Assembly (NCBI RefSeq): GCF_012935715.1
Contig: NZ_CP052860.1
Span: 5,828,001 to 5,892,000, forward strand
DNA from: Pseudomonas sp. ADAK13
Lineage (GTDB): Bacteria; Pseudomonadota; Gammaproteobacteria; Pseudomonadales; Pseudomonadaceae
Direction of reading: 5' to 3'
Length of the DNA: 64,000 bases
Of the stretch, positions 1 through 9,244 are shown in pieces (the first letter of the stretch is position 1; every line of letters starts with the position of its first letter). The notes beneath the pieces are model-generated. The model was not told the DNA's origin and did no database searches. It saw only the letters and a program-made list of their open reading frames with translations. A program made the position numbers and the translations under genes.

Positions 1-145
1 GCCCGGGGGCAGGTGCGTTACCGCCGTTTCAGACGATGCAGGAGCAAGCCACGCGAACCGGGCCTTTGGATACGAAATGCGTACTCATCCAGACCCAGCT
101 GAAGTGACAAATGTCGGCATGTGTATGAGCTGACCGAAGTGAGCC

Positions 146-693
146 ATGGAGGAGGGTGGTGTGACGCGAGAAATTCGTACAGTCGCTGTTTGTGAGGCGA
201 GTCCTGAACGCAGCGAAGATTACCTGGACTACCGTGATGTTCCCCGGCAAATGACGGTCCTGGTTCGAAATCAACACACCGGCGAATACAATGAGCCTCA
301 CACGCACAAGCACGGGCAGGTGCTCTATGCGTCCAGTGGCGTCATGCGTGTTGCCGCGCAAAATGGACTGTGGTTCCTACCGCCGAAAAGAGCACTGTGG
401 ATCCCTGCGGGCGTTGTGCATGACCAACTGATGCTCAGTCCGGTCAAGCTCCGTTCGGTTTATATCGATCCAGAGGCATCACAGGCATTCGGCGCCGAGT
501 GCAAGGTGCTTGAAGTCTCAGTGATGTTGCGTGAGCTGATTCTGGCCTTGGCAGACCAGCCGGTCGAATATCCTCAGAACGTTCGCAATGCGCACATTGG
601 GGGGGGTTGATCCTCAGCGAGCTTGAATTGTCGCGCAGCTTGTTCCGACGGATAATGGGCGAGTCGCCTAGAGAATTCTTGATCAGGGGATAG
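146..693 (+). pseudogene. AraC-family regulator remnant
   Basis: The first ~150 codons encode an AraC-type N-terminal cupin sensor domain, with the His-rich strand EPHTHKHGQVLYA and the segment LPPKRALWIPAGVVHD typical of this subfamily. The frame closes at 610 just after a run of eight G residues (598-606). In the next frame, 607-693 encodes LILSELELSRSLFRR and then MGESPREFLIRG before a stop, which matches the linker and the extreme C-terminus of the same family. The two-helix DNA-binding domain of about 95 residues between these parts is missing. The gene therefore has both an internal deletion and a frameshift and should not produce a DNA-binding regulator. The start at 146 is the first plausible ATG; it is not strongly supported. 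Confidence 0.75.
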
Positions 694-855
694 CGGTGAG
701 CCAATCGCTTGTTTACGAGAACATCCCCACGCCACGTGCGGGCTTTCCACAATGAAATAATCTTCGGATCAACGCTGGACTCAGTGAAAAGCTGAACTTA
801 TTCAATCAGCCTGCCTGCTTAATAGGCGCTATTTACCGCATAGAGGGGAATGTTA

Positions 856-1776
856 ATGGATGTCTCACCACGAATATCGCTCACGTCTCAAGGACCGGAG
901 TTTTCTCGAATCGTGTATGGCATGTGGCGCTTGAACGAGTGGTCTCTATCGGTCCGCGAACGCCAGGAACTTATTGAGGCAGCACTCGAACTGGGTGTGA
1001 CGAGCTTCGATCACGCGGACATTTACGGTGGCTATCAGTCCGAAGAATTGTTTGGTGAAGCGCTCGCTGCAGCACCGCACTTGCGCAAACACATGCAACT
1101 TGTCAGCAAGTGTGGAATCAAGCTGATCTCTTCTCGGCGACCAGAGCATCGACTCAAGAGTTACGACACGAGCTTCAGTCACATTGTCGCGTCAGCCGAA
1201 AGCTCACTACGAGCCCTGCGCACCGAGTACCTTGACTTACTATTAATACATCGTCCTGATCCGTTGATGGATGCAGATGAAGTTGCACGCGCATTCATGG
1301 TGTTACGCCAGGAGGGAAAAGTTCGCCATTTCGGCGTGTCGAATTTCTCACCGGCCCAGTTTAGTCTGCTCCAGGACCGGTTGGCCGCCAATGGTATGAC
1401 ATTGGTCACGAATCAGGTCGAATGCTCATTGCTGCACCTGGCCCCTGTCTACGATGGGACGTTTGACCAAGCTCAACAGTTGAAGTGCGCTCCAATACTG
1501 TGGTCGCCACTCGCCGGCGGGAGTCTTTTTACCGATTCAGGCCCTGTGGCCAAGCGAATCAGGGAAAGCCTGACACGCATAGGAGAGCAATTAGGAGAGT
1601 CTGCAACAACGGTTCTTATGGCGTGGTTGCTTGCGTTGCCATGCCAACCGTTGCCCATTGTAGGATCGAGACGTCTCGATGTTTTACGTGAATCAGTACG
1701 TGCTTGCCAGCTGGCCATTACGAAAGATCACTGGTTCGAACTTTTGCTCGCGGCACAGGGGACCGAAGTACCGTAA
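856..1776 (+). CDS. Aldo/keto reductase (YdhF-like)
   Basis: This is a soluble NADPH-dependent aldo/keto reductase of about 306 residues, the usual length for the TIM-barrel family. Visible signatures are the N-terminal IVYGMWRLNEW, the catalytic-Asp strand SFDHADIYGGYQSEELFG, the Lys motif LVSKCGIK, the strand LDLLLIHRPDPLMD, the segment VRHFGVSNFSPAQ, and the C-terminal cofactor region PIVGSRRLDVLRESV. The ATG at 856 is preferred because GAGGGG lies about 7 bases upstream. The ATG at 850 would add two residues but sits too close to that site. It stands alone between the broken AraC gene and the convergent MFS gene. The physiological substrate cannot be read from sequence. Confidence 0.85.
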   Translation: MDVSPRISLTSQGPEFSRIVYGMWRLNEWSLSVRERQELIEAALELGVTSFDHADIYGGYQSEELFGEALAAAPHLRKHMQLVSKCGIKLISSRRPEHRLKSYDTSFSHIVASAESSLRALRTEYLDLLLIHRPDPLMDADEVARAFMVLRQEGKVRHFGVSNFSPAQFSLLQDRLAANGMTLVTNQVECSLLHLAPVYDGTFDQAQQLKCAPILWSPLAGGSLFTDSGPVAKRIRESLTRIGEQLGESATTVLMAWLLALPCQPLPIVGSRRLDVLRESVRACQLAITKDHWFELLLAAQGTEVP

Positions 1777-1924
1777 TGAGTGGTGAAGGTCGAGAGCCTT
1801 TGATGTAGATGAAGGTGTCTCCCGTCGGTAGCAATCGGGAATTGCAGGTGCAACCTTGCACCGTTCGGAATGCTGCTCAGGGGGCATCATATTACTCGCG
1901 AATTGAGGCTGCTCATTGCCCCTC

Positions 1925-3199
1925 TCAGCTAGGTGATGCGTCGATTTGTGGATTTCCACAGGTAACGCTTTGTCTCGGCGCACGTATCAGCAGTGGCCCG
2001 AGCATTGCCATTAAAGCGAGCATCACCAGTGGGAAAAACATCAACTTGCCCAGGCCGAAGTTGCTCACGATCACCGTGATCACAGCAGGGCCCGCCAGCA
2101 TTCCGGAAAAGCCGATGCAGTTGACGATCCCGATGTTGCGCCCGGCATGTGCCGGATCTCGGCGCCCGGCGGCGGAGATCATCAACGGTGCGATGCACGA
2201 AAGGCCGAGGCCAAACATCGCGAAACCGATAATGCCGGTGACGGCCGTGCTGCCCAAAATTGTGACGACCATTCCGAGTACGCACAGCGTGCCGCATCCA
2301 AACACCACCTGCGCATTACCGAGCGCAGCGGCCAGGCGGTCGCCAAAAAGGCGCCCCACGAATGACGCACCAACGAACAGTGAGACCGCCATGCCTGCGG
2401 TCGAGGTGGTGGTCTCGAACTCCCGGCGAATGTATTCCTGGCCCCAGTCGGCAATTGCGTTTTCGCCCATCATGCTGCCCAGCAGCAAGGTGCCGAGAGC
2501 GATCATCACCAGCAGCGTCTTGGCCGAAGGGCCCTTGCCGGTTTCGTCCCGGGACTGAGTGCCGGCTTGCCAGTCGTCAAGCCGGGCGTCAGGCACATCA
2601 TGCTTGCCCAGCAACCATCGGCTGAACACGCAGCCAAGAATGAACATCGCCAGGCCCAGTACGGTGTAGGGCACCAGCACGCTGTCGGTGTAGAACCGGG
2701 TCAGCCAACTGCATGCCATGCCCAGCAGGAAGCCGCCCAGGGAATAGAAGGCATGGAAGCCGGACATGATTGAGCGTCGATAAAACCGTTCAACCTGCAC
2801 GCCGTGGGCATTCAAGGCGGTATCCAGGGCACCGCGCAACAGCCCCAGCGCAGAGCCGAAACATAGCGCAAACCAGAAACCGTTGACGAAGCCCAGCGGG
2901 ATAATCGAAAGGGGATAGGCGAGGGCGCCAACGGTAATGACCGGCTTGGCGCCGAAGGTGTCCAGCAGCCGCCCCACCAGCAGCGCACCGGTTGCGGAGC
3001 CGACACCGACCCCGAGGGCAATCAGGCCGAAACTCGAATCCCCGAGCTCTCCCGTCAAGCCAAGCTGGGTCCTGAATACGCTCACGCCGGTGGACCAGAT
3101 GTACATCATGGCGCCAATCATCATGAAGCCGAGAAAGGTGGCGATACGCGCCTTGCGAATACGCGGGGGGATCGGGGTTTTCTGGAAAGTGCTTATCAC
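1925..3199 (-). CDS. MFS transporter
   Basis: This inner-membrane protein of 424 residues has about twelve hydrophobic segments, as in the major facilitator superfamily. It contains the motif GALLVGRLLDTFGAK in the loop after helix 2 and a distinctive GVQVERFYRRSIMSGFHAF segment. The latter is matched by GVMVERATGRSLMSGFH in the divergently transcribed MFS gene at 3398, so the two are distant paralogues. The start is a GTG, since the nearby ATG lies in another frame. Its promoter region holds two LacI-type palindromes shared with the divergent operon. A sugar or sugar-derived acid is a reasonable guess for the substrate from the LacI context, but it is only a guess. Confidence 0.85.
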   Translation of the reverse strand: MISTFQKTPIPPRIRKARIATFLGFMMIGAMMYIWSTGVSVFRTQLGLTGELGDSSFGLIALGVGVGSATGALLVGRLLDTFGAKPVITVGALAYPLSIIPLGFVNGFWFALCFGSALGLLRGALDTALNAHGVQVERFYRRSIMSGFHAFYSLGGFLLGMACSWLTRFYTDSVLVPYTVLGLAMFILGCVFSRWLLGKHDVPDARLDDWQAGTQSRDETGKGPSAKTLLVMIALGTLLLGSMMGENAIADWGQEYIRREFETTTSTAGMAVSLFVGASFVGRLFGDRLAAALGNAQVVFGCGTLCVLGMVVTILGSTAVTGIIGFAMFGLGLSCIAPLMISAAGRRDPAHAGRNIGIVNCIGFSGMLAGPAVITVIVSNFGLGKLMFFPLVMLALMAMLGPLLIRAPRQSVTCGNPQIDASPS

Positions 3200-3245
3200 G
3201 CTGCATGGTCCCTTTTGTTTTTGTGGGGTGGTTATGCAATTTTGA

Positions 3246-3259
3246 GTTATACGAATAAC
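3246..3259. promoter_or_regulatory. LacI-type operator, imperfect copy
   Basis: GTTATACGAATAAC is a one-mismatch version of the perfect palindrome at 3357. It lies 47 bases upstream of the leftward MFS start. An identical imperfect copy is found at 10080. The LacI-family protein encoded at 4623 is the likely ligand. Confidence 0.75.
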
Positions 3260-3356
3260 CTTGCGGAAGTAAAACCTGCACCCTATGGGCTGTCAATGCT
3301 TTATCAATCCAGAATATGTAACAGTAACAAGGCAGTGGCTGGCGCTTGAGTTTTAA

Positions 3357-3370
3357 GTTATACGTATAAC
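3357..3370. promoter_or_regulatory. LacI-type operator, perfect palindrome
   Basis: GTTATACGTATAAC is a perfect 14-bp palindrome with the central CG common in LacI-family operators. It sits 27 bases upstream of the rightward MFS start and 111 bases from the imperfect site at 3246, a spacing compatible with looping. The same perfect sequence recurs at 10003. Confidence 0.8.
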
Positions 3371-3397
3371 TCTAACTGTCCAGGTATTAGGGTTTCC

Positions 3398-4567
3398 GTG
3401 TCGTCTCAAGAGTTGTTATTGCCGTGCTCCACGCCGCACATGTCGGCCTACCGCTTGACGTTTCTGCTGTCCGGCCTGTGCATGGGCGCCTGGGCGCCGC
3501 TGGTTCCCTATGCGCGCAGTCGGGCTGGGGTGGACGACGGCGCATTGGGCATCCTGTTGCTGTGCCTGGGCCTGGGCTCACTGGTGATGATGCCGCTGGC
3601 GGGCATCCTGAACGCCCGTAAAGGCTGCCGCTTTACCATGCACATCGGCATCGCCCTGGTATTCCTGACGCTGCCTCTGCTGGCGACCACCCATTCATTC
3701 ATAGGCTTGATGTTTGCCCTGACCGTGTTCGGTGCCGGGTGCGGCGCGGTCGATGTGACGATGAACGTGCAAGGCGTGATGGTTGAGCGCGCGACAGGCC
3801 GGTCGCTGATGTCGGGCTTTCATGGCCTTTTCAGCCTGGGCACGATCGTCAGTGCGGCGGGAATCACCGCGCTGCTCTGGCTAGGCGCCACGCCGTTGCT
3901 GGCCAGCAGCGCGGTGATGGCGGCATTGGCTGCGTTTGTCCTGAGTTACGGGCGCCAGATGCTCGGGCGCAGCGGCGAAGAGGGCAGCCCGATCTTTGTG
4001 CGGCCCACGCGTAAAGTCCTGGTGCTGGGCGTGCTGTGCCTGTTCGCGTTCCTGGCCGAAGGTGCGATTCTCGACTGGAGCGCGGTGTTCCTGACCCAGG
4101 TGCGTGATGTAGAACCTTCCATTGCAGGCCTGGGTTACGCCTGCTTCGCCGTGATGATGGCGTTGGGGCGCTTGAGTGGCGACCGGATTCTGCTCAAACT
4201 CGGTGCCCGCACGGTGCTGGTGGGCGGCGGTTTTATTGTGATCCTTGGGTTCCTCACGGTGGTGCTCGCGACGAACTGGCTGGTGAACCTGGTGGGCTTT
4301 GCCGTCATTGGTATCGGTTTGGCCAACATCGCGCCGGTCTACCTGTCCCTGGCGGGTGCACAAAAGACCATGCCAGGGGAGTTGGCGATTGCCGCGGCCA
4401 CCAGCCTCGGTTATCTGGGTATCCTGATGGGCCCGGCGGTGATCGGCTTGTTCGCCCACGCGACGAATCTATCCTGGGCGCTGCTGGCGGTTGCCTCGCT
4501 GATGGTCGCAATCATGTTCAGTGCCACACGACTGGTTCCGAAGGTTTCCCCTCAACGGGTACACTGA
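3398..4567 (+). CDS. MFS transporter
   Basis: This integral membrane protein of 389 residues has the major facilitator layout. Features include GAWAPLVPYARSRAGVDD near the first helix, the loop-2 motif PLAGILNARKGCR, and the MSGFHGLFSLG segment shared with the divergent MFS at 1925. The start is a GTG and no strong ribosome-binding site is evident. The LacI-family gene follows after 55 bases, so the two are probably co-transcribed and both are controlled from the palindromes at 3246 and 3357. Having two related permeases back to back suggests uptake of two related substrates, or one importer and one exporter. This cannot be resolved from sequence. Confidence 0.85.
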   Translation: MSSQELLLPCSTPHMSAYRLTFLLSGLCMGAWAPLVPYARSRAGVDDGALGILLLCLGLGSLVMMPLAGILNARKGCRFTMHIGIALVFLTLPLLATTHSFIGLMFALTVFGAGCGAVDVTMNVQGVMVERATGRSLMSGFHGLFSLGTIVSAAGITALLWLGATPLLASSAVMAALAAFVLSYGRQMLGRSGEEGSPIFVRPTRKVLVLGVLCLFAFLAEGAILDWSAVFLTQVRDVEPSIAGLGYACFAVMMALGRLSGDRILLKLGARTVLVGGGFIVILGFLTVVLATNWLVNLVGFAVIGIGLANIAPVYLSLAGAQKTMPGELAIAAATSLGYLGILMGPAVIGLFAHATNLSWALLAVASLMVAIMFSATRLVPKVSPQRVH

Positions 4568-4622
4568 GCGTCTGTTTTTTCATGACCTCGCATGAGGTTT
4601 CAAAAGGATTGGGAAGCAAGCG

Positions 4623-5720
4623 ATGGCCGTTTCAATGAAAGACGTAGCACTGGCAGCAGGGGTGTCCCAGCCTGCGGTGTCTTACGCCTACAACCGACCT
4701 TCCAAACTGTCCCCGGCCCAGCGCGAGCATATCCTCGAGGTGGCCGCGTCATTGGGCTACCCGGGCCCCAATGTGCTGGGCCGCAGCCTGCGCTCGGGCA
4801 AGATCGGCGCCATCGGGTTGATGATGATGGACAAGTTGTCCCTGGCCTTTGCCGACCCGTGCACCATCGCCATGCTGCGCGGCATCAGCGAAGTGGGCGA
4901 ACTGGAAAATGTCGCACTGACACTGTTTCCGCTCAACAATAATCGCCTGGTGGGTCGCGGCCAGGCAGCGAGCCACAGCAGTCTGGCCTTGCGCGGGCTG
5001 GTGGATGGCCTGATTATCTCGACCCTGCCCGATGATCACCCGGCGGTGCTGGCCGTGGTGAAGCACAGTATTCCGTTCGTGGTGATCGACTCGCCGCTCG
5101 TAGAGAATTCGTTTTTTGTCGGCATTGACGATCGCGGTGCGGCTCGCACGCAAATGCAGCATCTGCTGGACCTGGGCCACCGCAAGATCGGCGTCATCAT
5201 TGACCGCCTCAACCCGGATGGTTACCGCGGCCCGATTGACCTGCAACGCTTCAAAAGCGCCAGTGAACGGATTGTTCGCGAACGCCTCACCGGTTACGTG
5301 GAGGCGGCCACCGACGCGGGCCTGGCGTTTGAAGACCTGAGCGTGATCGAGGCCGGTGGACTGGATTCCACGTCCGGCCAGGCCGCAGCGTTCACGTTGC
5401 TGACCTCCAACGACGTCACGGCAGTGGTGGCGTGCTCGGATGTGATGGCGATTGCCTGCATGAAAACCGCCCACGCCCTCAGTCGCCAAGTCCCGGAGAC
5501 GCTTTCGGTGATTGGTTTCGACGATATTCCCGAGGCGGTGCAGCTCGGTTTGACCACCATTGCCCAACCCATGGTGGAGAAGGGCGTGTACGCCGCACGC
5601 ATGCTCACCGAGCAATTGAATGCCCCGGCTGATGCACCGCTTGTGCCTGCGCAGAAAATATTCGCCACCAAGCTGGTGGTGCGTACCTCCACTCGCAGTA
5701 TCCAGCCGGCAGACGCCTGA
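4623..5720 (+). CDS. LacI-family transcriptional regulator
   Basis: This 365-residue repressor-type protein has an N-terminal LacI helix-turn-helix (MKDVALAAGVSQPAVSYAYN, residues 5-24) and a hinge region around LGRSLRSGKIGAIG. A periplasmic-binding-protein-like effector domain follows, with VDGLIISTLPDD, LLDLGHRKIGVI, VIGFDDIPEAVQLGLTTI and the C-terminal dimer segment. The ATG at 4623 follows AAGCG after a GGGAAGCAAG stretch. It is the only LacI gene in the 1.9-11.5 kb block. The block carries four copies of one 14-bp palindrome in its two divergent promoter regions, so this protein most likely controls both MFS genes, itself, the ThuA/ThDP/GMC operon and the HisD-family gene. The effector is unknown. 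Confidence 0.9.
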   Translation: MAVSMKDVALAAGVSQPAVSYAYNRPSKLSPAQREHILEVAASLGYPGPNVLGRSLRSGKIGAIGLMMMDKLSLAFADPCTIAMLRGISEVGELENVALTLFPLNNNRLVGRGQAASHSSLALRGLVDGLIISTLPDDHPAVLAVVKHSIPFVVIDSPLVENSFFVGIDDRGAARTQMQHLLDLGHRKIGVIIDRLNPDGYRGPIDLQRFKSASERIVRERLTGYVEAATDAGLAFEDLSVIEAGGLDSTSGQAAAFTLLTSNDVTAVVACSDVMAIACMKTAHALSRQVPETLSVIGFDDIPEAVQLGLTTIAQPMVEKGVYAARMLTEQLNAPADAPLVPAQKIFATKLVVRTSTRSIQPADA

Positions 5721-5740
5721 TCCTGTTGGTAGGGGAACAC

Positions 5741-5826
5741 TGTAGGCGCTGGTTTGCCTGCGATGGCAGCGACTCAATACCACTGACAGACCGAGTCGAC
5801 TGCATCGCAGGCAAGCCAGCGCCCAC
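5741..5826. repeat. REP-type inverted repeat
   Basis: The arm TGTAGGCGCTGGTTTGCCTG at 5741 is complemented near 5802-5824 by CATCGCAGGCAAGCCAGCGC, forming a long imperfect hairpin typical of Pseudomonas REP/BIME elements. It lies between the convergent LacI and GMC oxidoreductase genes, where it could also attenuate read-through. A related hairpin is at 11911. Confidence 0.8.
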
Positions 5827-5828
5827 CT

Positions 5829-7439
5829 TTACCCCTGCGGTCCATTGAAGTGTGCCGCTACTCTGAGGGCATTCGCCGCGATAGTGAGCGCCGGATTAAC
5901 CGCCGCCGACGACGGGAAGAACGAGCTGTCCACCACCCATACATTCTCCAGGTCATGCAACTTGCAGTTCAGGTCCAGCACGCTGGTGGCCGGATCCTTG
6001 CCCATCACGGCAGTGCCGCACTGATGGGAGTTCGTCGCGATACCCATGCGCGCCTTGAGGATCAGCGGATACCCTGCATCACGCATGGTTTTGGTGGCCT
6101 TGCTCACCAGCCCTTCATGGGCCTTGAGGTTGTTCGGCGTCCAGTGAACCTTGATCGCACCGCGCTGCACGTCGTAGGTGACGCGGTTGTCCTGGGTGGG
6201 CAGATCTTCCGAGGTCAGGTACAGGTCGACGCTGTGGTCAGTGATATAACGTGAAGCAAATTTCGGCAACCAGGGCCGCATGGCACTGATCATCGGCTCG
6301 CGGATTTTCCCCAGCATCTGCACATTGCCCAAGGGAAACGCGTTGTGTGCACTGGCACTGTACCAGTCGTTAATAGCCAGGGTTTTCTGGAAGGTCACGT
6401 TGTTCTTGCGTCGCGGGTCTACTACCAGCATGAAGGTGCTGTTATGCACCATGTAGTTACGCCCCAATTGCCCGGAGCTGTTGCCCAGGCCGTGAGGATG
6501 TTGAGCGTTCGCAGACTTGAACAGCAACGCTGCGCTGTTGACTGCGCCGCACGCCAGCACGAAGCGGGTGGCACGCAGTGTCACCTCGCGTCCATCGAAC
6601 AGGCCTCGGGCTTCGGTCACGGTTTTGCCATCGTTACCGGTGTCCAGCTGCTTGATCGTGGTGCGGGTCATCAGCCGAATGCTGCCACTGCGCAGGGCGG
6701 GCCTCAGGGCTGAAACTTCGGCGTCGGCCTTGGCGTCCACCAGGCACGGATAGCCATCGCAGGTTGAACACAACACGCAATTGCCACCATCGCCATAGTC
6801 CACCGCCGCCGGCATCACGAACGGCTTGAGCCCGGCGCGTTGCATGCTTTGCTCCAGCGCAACCAGGGCCGGGTCATGCTTCAGTGCCGGTTGCGGGAAG
6901 GGCCCCGAACGCCAGGGTTCGCTGGGGTCGATGCCGGCCTGGCCATGCACGCGGTAGAGTTTTTCCGCCTCGGCGTACCACGGCTCAAATTCGGCATAGC
7001 TGACGGGCCACGCAGGGGACACGCCCTCGGCATGCTGGATCTCGCCAAAGTCCGCCTCGCGAAACCGTGGCAGCATGGCGCCGTAGAATTTGGTGTTGCC
7101 GCCGACGTAATAAAACACCCCCGGCGAAAATGCTTGGTTGGCCTGGTCCAGCCACGGTTCGGCATTACGATAGCGCCCTTGGCCGAACACCGCTTCAGCG
7201 CTCCAGTTCTGGATCTCACGCGGCAGGAAATCACCCCGTTCGACGATCACGATATCCAGCCCGCTGTCACGTAAGGCATGAGCGAAGGTCGAACCGCCCA
7301 TGCCCGAGCCGATAATCACCACATCACAGTTGATCGTGCCATCTGCATCAGGCGTCACCACGCCGAGGGCGCGCGGTTCGCGCGACGCCCCCGGTTGTGG
7401 ATTCAGCTCTGCATGATGCGAAATCAATGCATCACTCAT
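5829..7439 (-). CDS. GMC-family FAD oxidoreductase
   Basis: This 536-residue flavoprotein of the glucose-methanol-choline family has the FAD-binding Rossmann motif CDVVIIGSGMGGSTFAHAL near residues 39-57. The GMC signature region is GGNTKFYGAMLPRFREADF. The C-terminal half holds the active-site pair: His in NSHQCGTAVMG and Asn in AVNPALTIAANAL. It has no Tat signal or cytochrome partner next to it, so it may be a cytosolic sugar or polyol oxidase/dehydrogenase. It is the last gene of the leftward ThuA-ThDP-GMC operon, 17 bases after the ThDP gene. A second, only distantly related GMC gene is at 23782. Confidence 0.85.
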   Translation of the reverse strand: MSDALISHHAELNPQPGASREPRALGVVTPDADGTINCDVVIIGSGMGGSTFAHALRDSGLDIVIVERGDFLPREIQNWSAEAVFGQGRYRNAEPWLDQANQAFSPGVFYYVGGNTKFYGAMLPRFREADFGEIQHAEGVSPAWPVSYAEFEPWYAEAEKLYRVHGQAGIDPSEPWRSGPFPQPALKHDPALVALEQSMQRAGLKPFVMPAAVDYGDGGNCVLCSTCDGYPCLVDAKADAEVSALRPALRSGSIRLMTRTTIKQLDTGNDGKTVTEARGLFDGREVTLRATRFVLACGAVNSAALLFKSANAQHPHGLGNSSGQLGRNYMVHNSTFMLVVDPRRKNNVTFQKTLAINDWYSASAHNAFPLGNVQMLGKIREPMISAMRPWLPKFASRYITDHSVDLYLTSEDLPTQDNRVTYDVQRGAIKVHWTPNNLKAHEGLVSKATKTMRDAGYPLILKARMGIATNSHQCGTAVMGKDPATSVLDLNCKLHDLENVWVVDSSFFPSSAAVNPALTIAANALRVAAHFNGPQG

Positions 7440-7456
7440 TTGAGCCGCTCCAGCGT

Positions 7457-9244
7457 TTACAGGTGTTGTTCGGAATTACGGATCTGCCAGTACTCATCCT
7501 GGCGTTCGTCGGTGATGTATTCCGGAATCGGGAAGTCCCACCAGCCCGGTACCCAAGGGCCGGCTGCGTCGCGGTCGGTCGGTACTTCGATCAGCACCGG
7601 CACGTTCAAATCCAGAGCTTCCTGCAGGATCGGCTCGAGGTCTTCCGGGCGTTCCACACGGTAGGATTTGAGGCCGAAGGCTTCGCCCACCGCCTTGAAG
7701 TCCGGGCTGTAGGGCGTGCCGTCCGGGTGGTTGAACTCGGTGCCGATATGGCGGCTGGTCTGCTTTCGCTGGCCACCGCGAATCGACATGTAGCCGGCGT
7801 TGTTCTGGATCAGGAACACAACAGGGATATTGTTGGTCACGCAGATCGCAATTTCCTGGGAGGTCATCAGGAAATCGCCATCCCCGAGAATGCACACCAC
7901 CGGCTGGTTAGGCGCAGCCAGCTTGGCGCCGATAGCGGCAGGCACGGCCCAGCCCATGGACGAGAAGCCGCCGGAGGTCAGGTGTGTACGTGGAGTGTAG
8001 ACCGGGAAGGTCTGCTTGACCGCACCCTGGGTGTTGCCCGAGCCAACCACCACGATTGTGTCGCGCGGGAACACTTTGCGCAGCGCGCCGAGGGGGCGTT
8101 GTGAGGTGAACGGGAAGCGATCGGAGTCACGACGGCCCGCCAGTTTGGTTTCCCATTCTTCCTGATAACCGCGCAGGTCGCTCAGGTACTCTTCGCGCTC
8201 AACCGTCTCGCCGTTCAGGCTTTCGACGATGGCGGCGAGGGCGTATTTGGCGTCGGCACAAATCCCCACGGTCACCGGGTAGTTCTTGCCGATCTCGTGC
8301 GGGTCGATGTCGATGTGGATCAGCTTCGACGGCGGGATTGCAAAGGTCACGCCCTTGGCATAGCTGGACGACGACCAGTCGGTGAAACGGCAGCCCACGG
8401 CGATGATCACATCGGCGGTGGACGCGACTTTATTGCCGCACAGGGTGCCGGTCTGGCCGACGCTGCCGGCGAACAACGGGTGGTCTTCCGGGAAGCCGCT
8501 TTTGCCGTTCCAGGTGGTCACCACCGGGATTTTCCACGCTTCGGCGAGGGCGAACAGTTCCGCACTGGCTTCGCCGGTAATCACGCCGCCGCCGATCACC
8601 AGCACCGGGCGCTTGCTCAGTTTCAGCTCTTCCACCGCGCGGGCCGTGGCTGCCGGATCCGGGAAGCATTTACCGATCGGAGTACGTTCTTCGAGGGCAT
8701 GAAGGGTCACTTCAGCCGCCTCGGCCTGCACGTCCATCGGGATTTCCAGGTGCACAGGGCCTGGGCGCCCAGTGACCATCGCGCTCCAGGCGCGGTGCAT
8801 CATGAATGGCAGCTCTTCAACGCGGGTCGCCACCCAATGACGCTTGGTCACGGCTTCGGCAATTTTCGGGAAGTCGTTGTCGGTGTAGCGTTCCAGCTCC
8901 TGTAACAAACCGTGGCCACGCATGTGAGTGGGTGGCCCGCCGGTGATCAGCATCAGGCTGGTGGAGTCGGTAAACGCGGTGGCCATGCCGATCACGGTGT
9001 TGGCGGCGCCGGCACCGATGGAAGTCACCGCCGCCATCGGCTTGCCGCTCACCCGGTAGTAACCGTCGGCGAGGTGAACCGCGCTCTGCTCATGGAATAC
9101 CTGGATGAACTTGAGCTTGGAGTCTTCCTCGAGGAAGGCGTCGGTCAGGGTCCAGATACCGTGGCCAGGGATACCGGCGACGTATTCGACGCCATAATTT
9201 TTCAGGGTTTGAGCCACGATCTGGCTGCCGGTCAATTTAGTCAT
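7457..9244 (-). CDS. ThDP-dependent enzyme, acetolactate-synthase-like
   Basis: This 595-residue enzyme has the three ThDP-enzyme domains. The N-terminal PYR domain has the catalytic Glu at residue 52 in FIQVFHEQSAVHLADGYYR. The central domain includes LVIGGGVITGEASAELFALA and IPPSKLIHIDIDPHEIGKNY. The C-terminal PP domain has the ThDP-Mg motif GDGDFLMTSQEIAI followed by the Asn-Asn at IQNNAGY. The family covers acetolactate synthase, glyoxylate carboligase, sulfoacetaldehyde acetyltransferase and IolD-type hydrolases; the exact reaction is not determined. The ATG at 9244 gives a start MTKLTGSQIV matching the family; a longer open frame to 9709 is read-through of the ThuA gene. It overlaps the ThuA stop by four bases. 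A degenerate paralogue lies at 17179. Confidence 0.85.
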   Translation of the reverse strand: MTKLTGSQIVAQTLKNYGVEYVAGIPGHGIWTLTDAFLEEDSKLKFIQVFHEQSAVHLADGYYRVSGKPMAAVTSIGAGAANTVIGMATAFTDSTSLMLITGGPPTHMRGHGLLQELERYTDNDFPKIAEAVTKRHWVATRVEELPFMMHRAWSAMVTGRPGPVHLEIPMDVQAEAAEVTLHALEERTPIGKCFPDPAATARAVEELKLSKRPVLVIGGGVITGEASAELFALAEAWKIPVVTTWNGKSGFPEDHPLFAGSVGQTGTLCGNKVASTADVIIAVGCRFTDWSSSSYAKGVTFAIPPSKLIHIDIDPHEIGKNYPVTVGICADAKYALAAIVESLNGETVEREEYLSDLRGYQEEWETKLAGRRDSDRFPFTSQRPLGALRKVFPRDTIVVVGSGNTQGAVKQTFPVYTPRTHLTSGGFSSMGWAVPAAIGAKLAAPNQPVVCILGDGDFLMTSQEIAICVTNNIPVVFLIQNNAGYMSIRGGQRKQTSRHIGTEFNHPDGTPYSPDFKAVGEAFGLKSYRVERPEDLEPILQEALDLNVPVLIEVPTDRDAAGPWVPGWWDFPIPEYITDERQDEYWQIRNSEQHL

